Shown: positions 24,785 to 33,765, numbered from the stretch's first letter. The stretch: DNA of 64,000 bases from Streptomyces genisteinicus (GCF_014489615.1 NZ_CP060825.1:4226501-4290500); one strand, 5' to 3'. The notes: generated by a model from the sequence alone, not told the origin. Made by a program: numbers and translations.

Positions 24785-26058
24785 ACGCCTACGACCGCCT
24801 TCCCGACGCCGTCACCGAGATCTTCGGACCCGACGCCACTGCCGAGCGCAGCTACGAACTCCTCACCGTCGACGTCCCCTCCGGATCGTGGACCGCCGCG
24901 CTGGAGACCGCCCGCGACAGCTTGGGCTGCACCTGGTTCGACTGGCTGAGCGCCGTCGACGAACCCGGCACCGGGTTCCGGGTCTGCGCCCATGTCGTCG
25001 CCCTCGCGGACGGCGCGGTGCGCCGCCTTCTCGTCCGCACCACCGTTCCGCACGAGGCGGCCGCGCTGCCGACGGCCGTCGGCGTGTACGCCGGGGCGAG
25101 CTGGCACGAGCGGGAGACCCACGAGATGTTCGGCATCGGGTTCACGGGCCATCCGCATCTGGACCCGCTGCTGCTGCCCGACGGCTTCGAGGGCCATCCG
25201 CTGCGCAAGGACTTCGTTCTCGCGGCGCGGGTGGCCAAGGCGTGGCCGGGTGCGAAGGAGCCGGGGGAGCCGGCCGCGGGCCACGACGGTCCGAAGCGGC
25301 GCCAGATGCTGCCGCCGGGGGTTCCCGACCCCAACGAATGGGGTCCGCTGAAGGGCCAGCTCCCGCCGGCCCCCGCCCGGCCCGCCCGCACCCCGCGCGC
25401 GGCCGCCGCCCCGGGCGCGGGCACACCGGCACCGGCCGAACGCCCGCCCCGCCGCGCCCGCAGCGCCTCCGAGGGTTCGGCGTCGCAGCCGTCCGCGGCC
25501 GCGCCGCGCCGTTCGCGGAGCGCGTCGGAGGGTTCGGCGTCGCAGGCCACCCCGGCCGTGCCGCCCGCGACCCCGCGCCGTTCGCGCAGTGCGTCGGAGG
25601 GCTCGGCGTCCCAGGCCACCCCGGCGGCACCCGCTTCCCCGGAGCCCGGCTCCGCCTCCGGTGGCCGCACCCGCAGTTCCGACGCCCCGTGGCACCATGC
25701 CCGCCCGGCCTTCGACGAGCCCTCCGCCGGCACCGCTCCGCCCACCCCCGTACCGCAGGCACCGGCCCCCGGGGACGAGCCGCAGCCGTCGGGCGCCGAG
25801 GACACTCCCGCCGAGGGCGACGCCCCCACGGCACCCGAGCCCGCCCCGCCCGCCGGGGCCACTCCGGCCGTGGGCGCCACCCCCGCCGAACGCGAGCCCG
25901 AGCCCGCCCCGTCCGCCGAAGGCACCCCCGCTGGGGACCCCGCGCCCGACCCCGCCCCGCCCGCCGAAGGCACCCCCGCCGAAGCCACCCCCACCCCCGA
26001 GCCCGACCCAGATGCCGGGGGCACCCCCCGCCGACCCGCCGGAGGCGACCCCGCGTGA
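24781..26058 (+). CDS. nuoC: NADH-quinone oxidoreductase-like subunit C with long disordered tail
   Basis: A 425-residue protein. The first 193 residues match NuoC (30-kDa subunit): GCTWFDWLSAVDEPGTGFRV, then WHERETHEMFGIGFTGHP and HPLRKDFVLAAR. From about residue 194 to the end the chain is Pro/Ala/Glu/Ser-rich and surely disordered. It contains three copies of RSASEGSASQ (around residues 227-236, 246-255 and 268-277) followed by PAEGTPA-like repeats. Ordinary NuoC is about 200 residues or is fused to NuoD; here no NuoD homology follows. GTG start overlapping nuoB by 4 bp; the stop overlaps the nuoH GTG. The tail could be a tether for a partner, or a neutral expansion. Confidence 0.9.
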   Translation: MNAYDRLPDAVTEIFGPDATAERSYELLTVDVPSGSWTAALETARDSLGCTWFDWLSAVDEPGTGFRVCAHVVALADGAVRRLLVRTTVPHEAAALPTAVGVYAGASWHERETHEMFGIGFTGHPHLDPLLLPDGFEGHPLRKDFVLAARVAKAWPGAKEPGEPAAGHDGPKRRQMLPPGVPDPNEWGPLKGQLPPAPARPARTPRAAAAPGAGTPAPAERPPRRARSASEGSASQPSAAAPRRSRSASEGSASQATPAVPPATPRRSRSASEGSASQATPAAPASPEPGSASGGRTRSSDAPWHHARPAFDEPSAGTAPPTPVPQAPAPGDEPQPSGAEDTPAEGDAPTAPEPAPPAGATPAVGATPAEREPEPAPSAEGTPAGDPAPDPAPPAEGTPAEATPTPEPDPDAGGTPRRPAGGDPA

Positions 26059-27026
26059 ACGACGTTCTCGACGTCGCCGTCCGGCTCCTCGTCGTCTTCG
26101 CCGTGTTCCTCGTCCTCCCGCTGGTCGTCGGCCAGACCGAGCACAAGGTCATGGCGCACATGCAGGGCCGTCTCGGCCCGATGTACGCCGGCGGCTTCCA
26201 CGGCTGGGCCCAGCTGGTCGCCGACGGCGTGAAGTTCGCGCAGAAGGAGGACGTCGTCCCGGCCGCCGCCGACCGGCGCATCTTCCAGCTCGCCCCCGCC
26301 GTGGCCCTGCTGCCCTACCTCCTGGTGCTCGTCGCCATCCCGATCGGTCCCGGTGAGGGAGCGGTCGGCCAGGTGGTCGACGCGGGCATCTTCTTCGTCC
26401 TCGCCGTGATGGGCGTGGGCGTGCTCGGCTCGCTGATGGCGGGCTGGGCGTCCGCCAACAAGTTCTCCCTCCTCGGCGGCCTGCGGACCGCCGCCCAACT
26501 GCTCGCGTACGAGCTGCCGATGCTGCTCACCGCCGCCTCCGTCGCCATGGCGGCGGGCACGGTCTCGCTGCCCGGCATCCTCGACGCCTTCGAGTGGTGG
26601 TGGCTGCCCTGGCAGATCACCGGCGCCGTCGTCTTCTTCGTCGCCGGGCTCGCCGAACTCCAGCGCCCGCCCTTCGACATGCCGGTGGCCGACTCCGAGA
26701 TCATCTTCGGCGCCTACACCGAGTACACCGGCCTCCGCTTCGCCCTGTTCCTGCTCGCCGAGTACGCGGGCATCGTGGTCCTGTGCGGCCTGACCACCGT
26801 CCTGTTCCTCGGCGGCTGGCACGGTCCGTTCGGCGCCGACGGGCTCGGCTGGGTGTGGACCCTGCTCAAGACCGCGGTGCTCGCCTTCGTCGTCATCTGG
26901 CTGCGGGTCTCCTATCCCCGGATGCGCGAGGACCAGCTCCAGAAGCTCGCGTGGACCGTGCTCGTGCCGCTCGCCCTCGCCCAGATCGCCCTCACCGGCG
27001 TCGTCAAGGTGGTGATCCAGTCGTGA
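26055..27026 (+). CDS. nuoH: NADH-quinone oxidoreductase-like subunit H
   Basis: A 323-residue membrane subunit with about eight transmembrane helices that forms the quinone entry chamber and the start of the proton path. Family motifs are TEHKVMAHMQGRLGPMYAGG, WAQLVADGVKFAQKED, LLAYELPMLL and AELQRPPFDMPVADSEIIFG, together with GAYTEYTGLRFALFLLAEY. These conserved acidic and Arg residues argue for a functional module. The GTG start overlaps the nuoC stop by 4 bp. In the standard operon nuoD, E, F and G would stand between nuoC and nuoH; here they are absent with no trace of remnant sequence. Confidence 0.96.
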   Translation: MNDVLDVAVRLLVVFAVFLVLPLVVGQTEHKVMAHMQGRLGPMYAGGFHGWAQLVADGVKFAQKEDVVPAAADRRIFQLAPAVALLPYLLVLVAIPIGPGEGAVGQVVDAGIFFVLAVMGVGVLGSLMAGWASANKFSLLGGLRTAAQLLAYELPMLLTAASVAMAAGTVSLPGILDAFEWWWLPWQITGAVVFFVAGLAELQRPPFDMPVADSEIIFGAYTEYTGLRFALFLLAEYAGIVVLCGLTTVLFLGGWHGPFGADGLGWVWTLLKTAVLAFVVIWLRVSYPRMREDQLQKLAWTVLVPLALAQIALTGVVKVVIQS

Positions 27027-27643
27027 CCCCGCTCCCCGGATCCGGCCTCGCCAAGGGCCTGGCCGTCACCCTGCGGACGATGACGAGGAAGTCCGTCACC
27101 GCCCAGTACCCGGACGTCCTGCCCGAACTCCCGCCCCGCAGCCGCGGGGTGATCGGGCTGTTCGAGGAGAACTGCACCGTCTGCATGCTCTGCGCCCGCG
27201 AGTGCCCGGACTGGTGCATCTACATCGACTCCCACAAGGAGACGGTGCCCGCCGCCGCCCCCGGCGGCCGCGAGCGCAGCCGCAACGTCCTCGACCGGTT
27301 CGCCATCGACTTCTCCCTCTGCATGTACTGCGGCATCTGCATCGAGGTGTGCCCCTTCGACGCGCTCTTCTGGTCGCCGGAGTTCGAGTACGCGGAGACG
27401 GACATCCTGGAGCTCACCCACGAGCGGGACAAGCTCCGCGAGTGGATGTGGACGGTGCCCGCACCGCCGCCGCTCGACCCGGCCGCCGAGGAGCCCAAGG
27501 AGGTCGCGGCGGCGCGCAAGGCCGTCGAGAAGCTCGCCGCCGCCGAGGCGGCGGCCGCGGACGCGCCCGGCGACGGGTCCTCCGGTCCCCGCCCCGGCCG
27601 CTACCCGGACCCCTCCGCGTCCGGTGAGGGAGGTCCCGTATGA
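27023..27643 (+). CDS. nuoI: NADH-quinone oxidoreductase-like subunit I, 2x[4Fe-4S]
   Basis: A 206-residue ferredoxin-like peripheral subunit that passes electrons through clusters N6a and N6b to NuoB. Both cluster motifs are complete: ENCTVCMLCARECPDWCIYI and SLCMYCGICIEVCPFDALFW. A C-terminal Ala/Glu-rich extension of about 50 residues follows the core. In a module without NuoEFG, NuoI is the natural docking site for a soluble electron donor such as ferredoxin, as in chloroplast NDH and archaeal Fpo-type complexes (established for those; inference here). GTG start with GTGA overlap on nuoH; ATGA overlap with nuoJ. Confidence 0.95.
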   Translation: MTPLPGSGLAKGLAVTLRTMTRKSVTAQYPDVLPELPPRSRGVIGLFEENCTVCMLCARECPDWCIYIDSHKETVPAAAPGGRERSRNVLDRFAIDFSLCMYCGICIEVCPFDALFWSPEFEYAETDILELTHERDKLREWMWTVPAPPPLDPAAEEPKEVAAARKAVEKLAAAEAAAADAPGDGSSGPRPGRYPDPSASGEGGPV

Positions 27644-28287
27644 CGCTCGCCGAAGCCGCCCCGCAGGACTTCCTCTCCCCGACCGGGGTGGAGGTCGCCT
27701 TCGTCCTCGTGGGCCTCGTCACGCTCGGCGCGGCGCTCGTGACCGTGACCACCCGTCAGCTGGTGCACGCCGCCCTGTGGCTGGTCGTCGCCCTCGGCGG
27801 CCTCGCCGTCGAGTACCTGCTGCTGACCGCCGAGTTCATCGCCTGGGTGCAGGTGCTGATCTACGTCGGATCCGTCGTCGTCCTCCTCCTGTTCGGACTG
27901 ATGCTCACCAAGGCCCCCATCGGGCGGTCGCCGGACGCCGACTCCGGCAACCGGCCGCTCGCCCTCGCGGTCGCCGCCGCGGCGGCCGCCGCCCTGCTGT
28001 GGGTGGTGCTCGACGCCTTCCGCACCACCTGGATCGACCTGGACGGCCCCGCCCAGGGGTCGACCGAGGTGACCGGCGCCATGCTCTTCCAGCACTGGGT
28101 GCTGCCCTTCGAGGGCCTCTCCGTCCTGCTGCTCGCCGCACTCGTCGGCGCCATCGTCCTCTCCCGCAAGGACGACTCCCGCAAGGACGGCTCCCGCAAG
28201 GACGACGCCGCCCCGCCGGAGACCGGCCACCGGGCGGGCACCGGGAGCACCGCGGCGGACACCGAGGACCCGGAGGGCCCCCGCTGA
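27640..28287 (+). CDS. nuoJ: NADH-quinone oxidoreductase-like subunit J
   Basis: A 215-residue membrane subunit with five transmembrane helices. Typical stretches are RQLVHAALWLVVALGGLAVE, the helix with LLTAEFIAWVQVLIYVGSVV and GLSVLLLAALVGAIVLSRKD. Helix 3 with its Gly/Glu pattern forms part of the proton-coupling axis. A short tandem expansion of KDDSRKDGSRKDD follows the last helix and leads to a hydrophilic tail. ATG start overlaps the nuoI stop by 4 bp; the stop shares one base with the nuoK ATG. Confidence 0.94.
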   Translation: MTLAEAAPQDFLSPTGVEVAFVLVGLVTLGAALVTVTTRQLVHAALWLVVALGGLAVEYLLLTAEFIAWVQVLIYVGSVVVLLLFGLMLTKAPIGRSPDADSGNRPLALAVAAAAAAALLWVVLDAFRTTWIDLDGPAQGSTEVTGAMLFQHWVLPFEGLSVLLLAALVGAIVLSRKDDSRKDGSRKDDAAPPETGHRAGTGSTAADTEDPEGPR

Positions 28288-28664
28288 TGCACCTCGCCTA
28301 CCCCGCCGCGCTGGCTGCCCTGCTCTTCTGCGTCGGCCTCTACGGCGTCCTCGCACGCCGCAACGCGATCCTCGTGCTGATGTCCGTCGAGCTGATGCTC
28401 AATGCCGTCAACCTCAACCTGGTCGCCTTCGACGTCTGGCTGCGCGACACCCTCCACGCAGGCCAGGCGCTCACTCTCTTCGTCATCGCCGTCGCCGCCG
28501 CCGAGATCGGCATCGGCCTCGCGATCGTGCTGATGGTCTACCGCAACCGCGGCTCCTCGGACGTCGACCGCCTGCGGGACACCGCCGAGAGCCGCCACGA
28601 CGAGCCGTCCGGCGCCGGTGACGCACCCGCGGACCGCGAGGAGAAGGCCGAGGCCACCGCGTGA
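28287..28664 (+). CDS. nuoK: NADH-quinone oxidoreductase-like subunit K
   Basis: A 125-residue membrane subunit with three transmembrane helices, related to MrpC. It carries the two membrane glutamates needed for proton transfer in characterised NuoK: Glu in VLMSVELMLNAVNLNLV and Glu in VAAAEIGIGLAIVLMVYRN. A hydrophilic 28-residue tail follows the last helix. The coding region overlaps nuoJ by 1 bp and nuoL by 4 bp, indicating translational coupling. Confidence 0.95.
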   Translation: MHLAYPAALAALLFCVGLYGVLARRNAILVLMSVELMLNAVNLNLVAFDVWLRDTLHAGQALTLFVIAVAAAEIGIGLAIVLMVYRNRGSSDVDRLRDTAESRHDEPSGAGDAPADREEKAEATA

Positions 28665-30661
28665 CCACCACGACCCTCGCCGTCCTCGTCCCCCTCCTTC
28701 CCTTCCTCGGCGCGGCGGCCGGACTGCTGCTCGGCCGCACCGCCCCCGGATTCGTGCGGCCGCTGGCCGTCCTGCCCGTCCTCGCGGCGACCGTGCTCGC
28801 CGCCGTCACCGCCCTGCGCCAGGACGGCGGCCGGGCGATCGAGGCGGCCACCGAACTCACGCCCACCGGCTCGGTCCCGATCGGCCTGGCCCTGTACGTC
28901 GACGGCTTCGCGGCCCTGGTCGCCGTCCTCGTCGGCGTCGTCGCGATCTGTGTGCAGATCTACTCCACGGCCTATCTCCGCGACGACCCGCGCTACCCCT
29001 CCTACGCCGCGCTGGTCTCGCTGTTCACCTCCGCGATGCTGCTCGTCGTCTACTCCGGCGACCTGATGGTGCTGCTGGTCGGCTGGGAGATCATGGGCAT
29101 CTGCTCGTACTTCCTGGTGGGCCACTACTGGGAGACGCCCGAGGCGCGCGCCGCCTCCCTGAAGGCGTTCCTGGTCACCAAACTCGGCGACGTCCCCTTC
29201 CTCATCGGCCTGTTCGCGCTCGCCGCCGACACCGGCACCTTCCGGATCACCGGAATCCTCGACGCCGTCGCCGCGGGCACCGTCGACAACCCCACGCTCG
29301 TCGCCCTGCTGCTCCTCGCCGGTGTGGCCGGCAAGTCGGCGCAGTTCCCGCTGCACACCTGGCTGCCGGACGCGATGGCGGGCCCGACCCCCGTCTCCGC
29401 GCTGATCCACGCCGCGACGATGGTCGCGGCCGGCGTCTACTTCACGGCCCGCCTCCTTCCGCTGTTCGCCGCCTCGGCGGCGGCCATGACCGTGCTCGCC
29501 GTGATGGCCGCCGTGACGATGACCGGGTCCGCGATCGCCGCCCTCGCCCAGGACGACATCAAGCGGGTCCTCGCCTACTCCACGATCGGTCAGCTCGGAT
29601 ACATGACCGGCGCGCTGGCCGTCGGCGACCGCGGTGCCGCCGTCTTCCACCTCCTGTCCCACGGCGCCTTCAAGGCCGTGCTCTTCCTCGCCGCCGGCGT
29701 GGTCATCCACGCGGCCGGCACCAACTCGCTCGCCGCCATGTCCCGGATGAGCGGCCTCTCCCGGCGCGTCCCGGACGCCTACTGGACGATGACCGTCGCC
29801 CTGCTCGCCCTGGCCGCCATCCCGCCCTTCGCCGGCTTCTTCTCCAAGGAAGCCGTCCTCGTCGCCGCCGAGCACACCGCCCTCGGCGACTCGTCCGCCG
29901 CCCCCGCGGCCGCCGGCTGGGCCGTGCTGGTCGCCGGGCTGCTGACCGCCCTGCTCACCGCCGCGTACGCGACGCGCCTGTGGCTGCTCGCCTTCCGCGG
30001 CCACGGCCCCGAAGTGCCCGACCACGGCAGGCAGCCTCTCGCGATGACCGCCGTGCTCTGGGTCCTCGCGATCCCCTCGATGGGCCTCGGCCTGACCGTC
30101 TCCGTGCTGCCCGGCTGGTTCGACGGGCACGCCCTCGCCCCCGAGCTGACCACGGCCGTCCTCGGCACCGGTGTCGCCCTCGTCGGCGGCCTGGTCACCT
30201 ACGCGGCCTGGCGCCACGCCGCGGCGTTCGCCGGCCGCCCCCCGATCGGCGCGGTCGCCGCCCACCCCGGGGCCGAACCCGCCGTCTCCGAGGCCGAGGC
30301 CATCGCCTCCCACACCCCGGCGTACGGCTCGGTCTCGGCCGCCCCCGACCCCGCCGACCCCTCCCGGCTGCTCCTCGGCCCGCTGCACCGGCACGCCGCC
30401 GCGGGCTTCCACCTCGACGCCGTCTACTCCGCGCTCTTCGTGCGCCCCGTGCGCGCGGGCGCACGGCTCGTCCGCTTCCTGGACCGTGAGGTCGTCGACA
30501 CGTACGTCAGCGGATCGGGCACCGGAGTCCGGTGGCTCGGCGCCGCCGTCCGGCGCGCGCAGACCGGCAACGTGCAGACCTACCTCGCCGCACTGCTCGC
30601 GGGCTCGGTCCTGCTCGCCGTGGCCGCCGTCGTCCTGTCCACCACGAACGCGGGGTCGTGA
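28661..30661 (+). CDS. nuoL: NADH-quinone oxidoreductase-like subunit L
   Basis: A 666-residue antiporter-like subunit at the tip of the membrane arm, with about sixteen transmembrane helices and the long amphipathic lateral helix near the C-terminus. Motifs include LMVLLVGWEIMGICSYFLVG, KSAQFPLHTWLPDAMAGPTP (with key Lys), VSALIHAATMVAAGVYF, and DDIKRVLAYSTIGQLGYM. These are the proton-channel signatures of the NuoL/MrpA family. The GTG start overlaps nuoK by 4 bp and nuoM follows after 3 bp. Length agrees with bacterial NuoL, so this is a full-size pump subunit. Confidence 0.96.
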   Translation: MTTTTLAVLVPLLPFLGAAAGLLLGRTAPGFVRPLAVLPVLAATVLAAVTALRQDGGRAIEAATELTPTGSVPIGLALYVDGFAALVAVLVGVVAICVQIYSTAYLRDDPRYPSYAALVSLFTSAMLLVVYSGDLMVLLVGWEIMGICSYFLVGHYWETPEARAASLKAFLVTKLGDVPFLIGLFALAADTGTFRITGILDAVAAGTVDNPTLVALLLLAGVAGKSAQFPLHTWLPDAMAGPTPVSALIHAATMVAAGVYFTARLLPLFAASAAAMTVLAVMAAVTMTGSAIAALAQDDIKRVLAYSTIGQLGYMTGALAVGDRGAAVFHLLSHGAFKAVLFLAAGVVIHAAGTNSLAAMSRMSGLSRRVPDAYWTMTVALLALAAIPPFAGFFSKEAVLVAAEHTALGDSSAAPAAAGWAVLVAGLLTALLTAAYATRLWLLAFRGHGPEVPDHGRQPLAMTAVLWVLAIPSMGLGLTVSVLPGWFDGHALAPELTTAVLGTGVALVGGLVTYAAWRHAAAFAGRPPIGAVAAHPGAEPAVSEAEAIASHTPAYGSVSAAPDPADPSRLLLGPLHRHAAAGFHLDAVYSALFVRPVRAGARLVRFLDREVVDTYVSGSGTGVRWLGAAVRRAQTGNVQTYLAALLAGSVLLAVAAVVLSTTNAGS

Positions 30662-30664
30662 GCC

Positions 30665-32251
30665 GTGATCGATATCAGCGAGTCCGTGATGCAGGCCCTG
30701 CTCGCGTTCGTCGTCCTCGCCCCGCTCGCCGGGGCGGCCGCCGCGCTGCTGCCGGCCCCGCCCGGCCTGCGCGGCTCCGGTCCCGACCAGGCCGTGCTGC
30801 GCCACGGTGTGACCGTCACCGGCGCCGTGCTCGCGGCGACCGTGGTCCTGGCCCTCGGCTTCGACCACGACCGGCCCTCGGCGATGCAGGCCACCACGGA
30901 CATCAGCTGGATCCCGGCACTGGACGTGCGGATCCACCTCGGTGTCGACGGCATCTCGCTCCCCCTTCTCGTGCTGACGGCGTTGCTGACCTTCCTCTGC
31001 GCGCTCCACAGCTACTTCGCCAGGCCCGCGGGCCCCTCCCCGAAGGCGTTCGTCGCCCTGATCCTGGTCCTGGAGGCCGGCACCCTCGCCACCTTCGCCG
31101 TCCTGGACCTGGTGCTCTTCTTCCTGGCCTTCGAGACGGTGCTCGTCCCCATGTACTTCCTCATCGCCCGCTGGGGCGGTGCCGGACGGCAGGCGGCCGC
31201 CTGGAAGTTCATCCTCTACACGCTGCTCGGCTCGGTCGTCATGCTGCTCGGCCTCCTGCTGATCGGGCTGAAGGCCGGCACCTTCGACATGGTGGCACTC
31301 GCCACTGACAACGGCCGGGGACTCACCACGTCCGTGCAGGTCACCGCCGTACTGGCGATCGGGATCGGGCTCGCGGTGAAGACCCCGGTGTGGCCGCTGC
31401 ACAGCTGGCTGCCCGACGCCCACACCGCCGCCCCGACCGTCGGCTCCGTCCTCCTCGCGGGCGTCCTGCTGAAGATGGGCACCTACGGGTTCGTGCGCAT
31501 CGTGCTGCCCGTCGCGCCGGACGGCATGCGGACGTTCGCCCCGTACCTCGCGGCCTTCGCCGTCGTCGGCATCGTCTACGCCTCCCTCGCCTGCCTGGCC
31601 CTGGCCCGCAGCGGCGCGCGCGGCGACCTGAAGCGCCTGATCGCGTACAGCTCCGTCGGGCACATGGGCTTCGTGCTGCTCGGCATCGCCTCGATGACCC
31701 CCACCGGCGTCAACGGCGCCCTCTTCGCCAACATCGCCCACGGCCTCATCACCGGCCTGCTGTTCTTCCTGGTCGGCGCGGTCAAGGACCGCTACGGCAC
31801 GGCCGACCTCGACACCCTCGCCGGGGCGGGCGGCGCCGCCCTCTACGGCCGGGCCCCCCGGCTCGGCGGCCTGCTCGCCTTCGCGGCCGTGGCCTCCCTG
31901 GGGCTGCCGGGCCTGGCCGGCTTTTGGGGCGAGATGCTGGCCCTGTTCGGGGCGTTCGACCCCGCGGAGGGGCTCAGCCGGCCCGCGTTCCTGGTGTTCA
32001 TGTCGGTCGCCGCGTTCGGGACGGTGCTCACCGCCGCGTACCTGCTGATCGTGGTGCGCCGGGTGTGCATGGGCGGCCCCCGGCCCGTCCCGGAGACGGA
32101 CGCCCCCGGCCTGAGCGACGTCCGCGGCCACGAGTTCGCCGCCTGGACGCCCCTGGTCGCCCTCACCGTCCTCGCCGGACTCTGGCCCGCGGTCCTCCTC
32201 GGCCTCACCGACCCGGCGGTCCAGCAGCTCCTCGCGGGAGGCAGGTCGTGA
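30665..32251 (+). CDS. nuoM: NADH-quinone oxidoreductase-like subunit M
   Basis: A 528-residue antiporter-like proton-pump subunit with about fourteen transmembrane helices. Family motifs are DLVLFFLAFETVLVPMYFLI (with the essential Glu), KTPVWPLHSWLPDAHTAAPT, VLLAGVLLKMGTYGFVRI and DLKRLIAYSSVGHMGFVLLG. GTG at 30665, 3 bp after the nuoL stop; its end overlaps the nuoN GTG. All conserved charged residues of the channel seem intact by eye. Confidence 0.96.
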   Translation: MIDISESVMQALLAFVVLAPLAGAAAALLPAPPGLRGSGPDQAVLRHGVTVTGAVLAATVVLALGFDHDRPSAMQATTDISWIPALDVRIHLGVDGISLPLLVLTALLTFLCALHSYFARPAGPSPKAFVALILVLEAGTLATFAVLDLVLFFLAFETVLVPMYFLIARWGGAGRQAAAWKFILYTLLGSVVMLLGLLLIGLKAGTFDMVALATDNGRGLTTSVQVTAVLAIGIGLAVKTPVWPLHSWLPDAHTAAPTVGSVLLAGVLLKMGTYGFVRIVLPVAPDGMRTFAPYLAAFAVVGIVYASLACLALARSGARGDLKRLIAYSSVGHMGFVLLGIASMTPTGVNGALFANIAHGLITGLLFFLVGAVKDRYGTADLDTLAGAGGAALYGRAPRLGGLLAFAAVASLGLPGLAGFWGEMLALFGAFDPAEGLSRPAFLVFMSVAAFGTVLTAAYLLIVVRRVCMGGPRPVPETDAPGLSDVRGHEFAAWTPLVALTVLAGLWPAVLLGLTDPAVQQLLAGGRS

Positions 32252-33765
32252 CCGTGGCAGCCGACAGCGTCACCAGCCTCGTCCAGTCCGTCGACTGGCT
32301 CACCATCGCCCCGCCGACCGTCGCCGCCCTCACCGCGCTCGTCGTCCTGGTCGCCGACCTCTTCGTCCCCGAACGCCGCAAGCCGCTCCTCGGCGCCGTG
32401 ACGATCGCGGGCCTGGCCGCGGCGCTGCTGTGCCTCGTGCCGCTGCGCGAGGGCGACCGGTCCACCTTCTGCCTCACCAGCGACCCGGGGACCTGCAGCT
32501 ACACGGCGGACCACTTCACCCTGGCGATCCAGTTCCTGGTGCTGGGCGGGGCGCTGCTGACCGCGGTGCTCTCGCTCACCGAGACCCGCCGCCGGCTGCC
32601 GGCCGGCGAGTACTGGTTCCTGCTGCTCTGCTCGGCGGCCGGCGCCGCCCTGCTCCCGGCCTCCCGGGACCTGGCGACGCTGGTCGTCGCGCTGGAGGTG
32701 GCGTCCCTGCCCGCCTTCGCCCTGGTGGGCCTGAAGCGCGGGGACCGGCGTTCCAGCGAGGCGGCGCTGAAGTTCTTCCTCTCCTCCGTGACCGCCACCG
32801 CCGTCACCCTGCTCGGCGTCAGCTTCGTCTACGCGGCCACCGGCAGCCTCCACCTCGCCCAGGTCGCCGCCGGCCTGGAGGAGGTCCCCGGACAGCTCGG
32901 CACCCTCGCCACAGCGGGCGTCGCCCTCACGCTGGTGGGCTTCGCCTTCAAGACCGCGGCGGTGCCCTTCCACTTCTGGGTGCCCGACACCTACGCCGGC
33001 GCCCCGCTCCCGGTGGCCGGCTACCTCTCCGTGGTCGGCAAGGCCGTCGGCTTCACCGGCCTCATCCTGGTGACCGTGGTGGCCTTCCCCGGCTATGCGG
33101 ACGTCTGGGGCCCGGCGGTCGCCGTGCTCGCCGCGCTCACCATGACGGCGGGCAACGCGGCCGCCCTGCGCCAGCGCCCGGAACGCCACGGGAGCGCGGT
33201 CCGGCTGCTGGCCTGGTCGTCGGTGGGGCAGGCAGGGTATCTCCTGGTGCCCGTCGCGGCCGCCGCGTACTCCAGCGACGACCAGATCGGCGCCACCGTG
33301 GCGTACGCCCTGATGTACGCCGTGGTCAACCTGGGCGCCTTCGCCGTCGCCGCGCTGGTGGCGCGCAGCCGTCCGGCGAACCGCGTCGCCGACTACCGCG
33401 GCCTCTACGCCACCAGTCCGCTCGCCGCGCTGGCCATGGCCTTCTTCCTGCTCTGCCTCGCCGGGCTGCCGCCGGGCGTCATCGGCCTCTTCGCCAAGGT
33501 GACCGTCTTCTCCTCGGCCGTCGACGCGGGGCTCGGCTGGCTCGCCGTGGTCATGGGGGTGAACGTGGTGATCGCGCTCTCCTACTACCTCCGGTGGACC
33601 GCGCTGCTGTTCCGCGCCCCGGCCGGCGCGGTGGAGGCCCCCGCGGACCGCCGGCGCACGCCCGCGCCCGTCACGGTCGCCATCGCCCTGACGGCCGCCG
33701 TCGGCGTGGTGCTGTCCGGATATCCGCAGCTCGTGCTCCGCTTCGCGGCGGACACGCTGTTCTGA
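32248..33765 (+). CDS. nuoN: NADH-quinone oxidoreductase-like subunit N
   Basis: A 505-residue antiporter-like subunit, last gene of the operon. Signatures are DLATLVVALEVASLPAFALV, RRSSEAALKFFLSSVTATAV, FKTAAVPFHFWVPDTYAGAP and RLLAWSSVGQAGYLLVPVAA, all typical of NuoN. A short cysteine-containing periplasmic loop (FCLTSDPGTCSYT) could form a disulfide. GTG start overlapping nuoM by 4 bp. After its stop comes 147 bp before the HtpX-like gene, so the operon likely ends here or runs on weakly. Confidence 0.95.
   Translation: MTVAADSVTSLVQSVDWLTIAPPTVAALTALVVLVADLFVPERRKPLLGAVTIAGLAAALLCLVPLREGDRSTFCLTSDPGTCSYTADHFTLAIQFLVLGGALLTAVLSLTETRRRLPAGEYWFLLLCSAAGAALLPASRDLATLVVALEVASLPAFALVGLKRGDRRSSEAALKFFLSSVTATAVTLLGVSFVYAATGSLHLAQVAAGLEEVPGQLGTLATAGVALTLVGFAFKTAAVPFHFWVPDTYAGAPLPVAGYLSVVGKAVGFTGLILVTVVAFPGYADVWGPAVAVLAALTMTAGNAAALRQRPERHGSAVRLLAWSSVGQAGYLLVPVAAAAYSSDDQIGATVAYALMYAVVNLGAFAVAALVARSRPANRVADYRGLYATSPLAALAMAFFLLCLAGLPPGVIGLFAKVTVFSSAVDAGLGWLAVVMGVNVVIALSYYLRWTALLFRAPAGAVEAPADRRRTPAPVTVAIALTAAVGVVLSGYPQLVLRFAADTLF

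Noticed and set aside
24781..26058. NuoC tail as a degenerate fused NuoD
   Set aside because: The tail has no NuoD motifs, only Pro/Ala/Glu/Ser low complexity and repeats.
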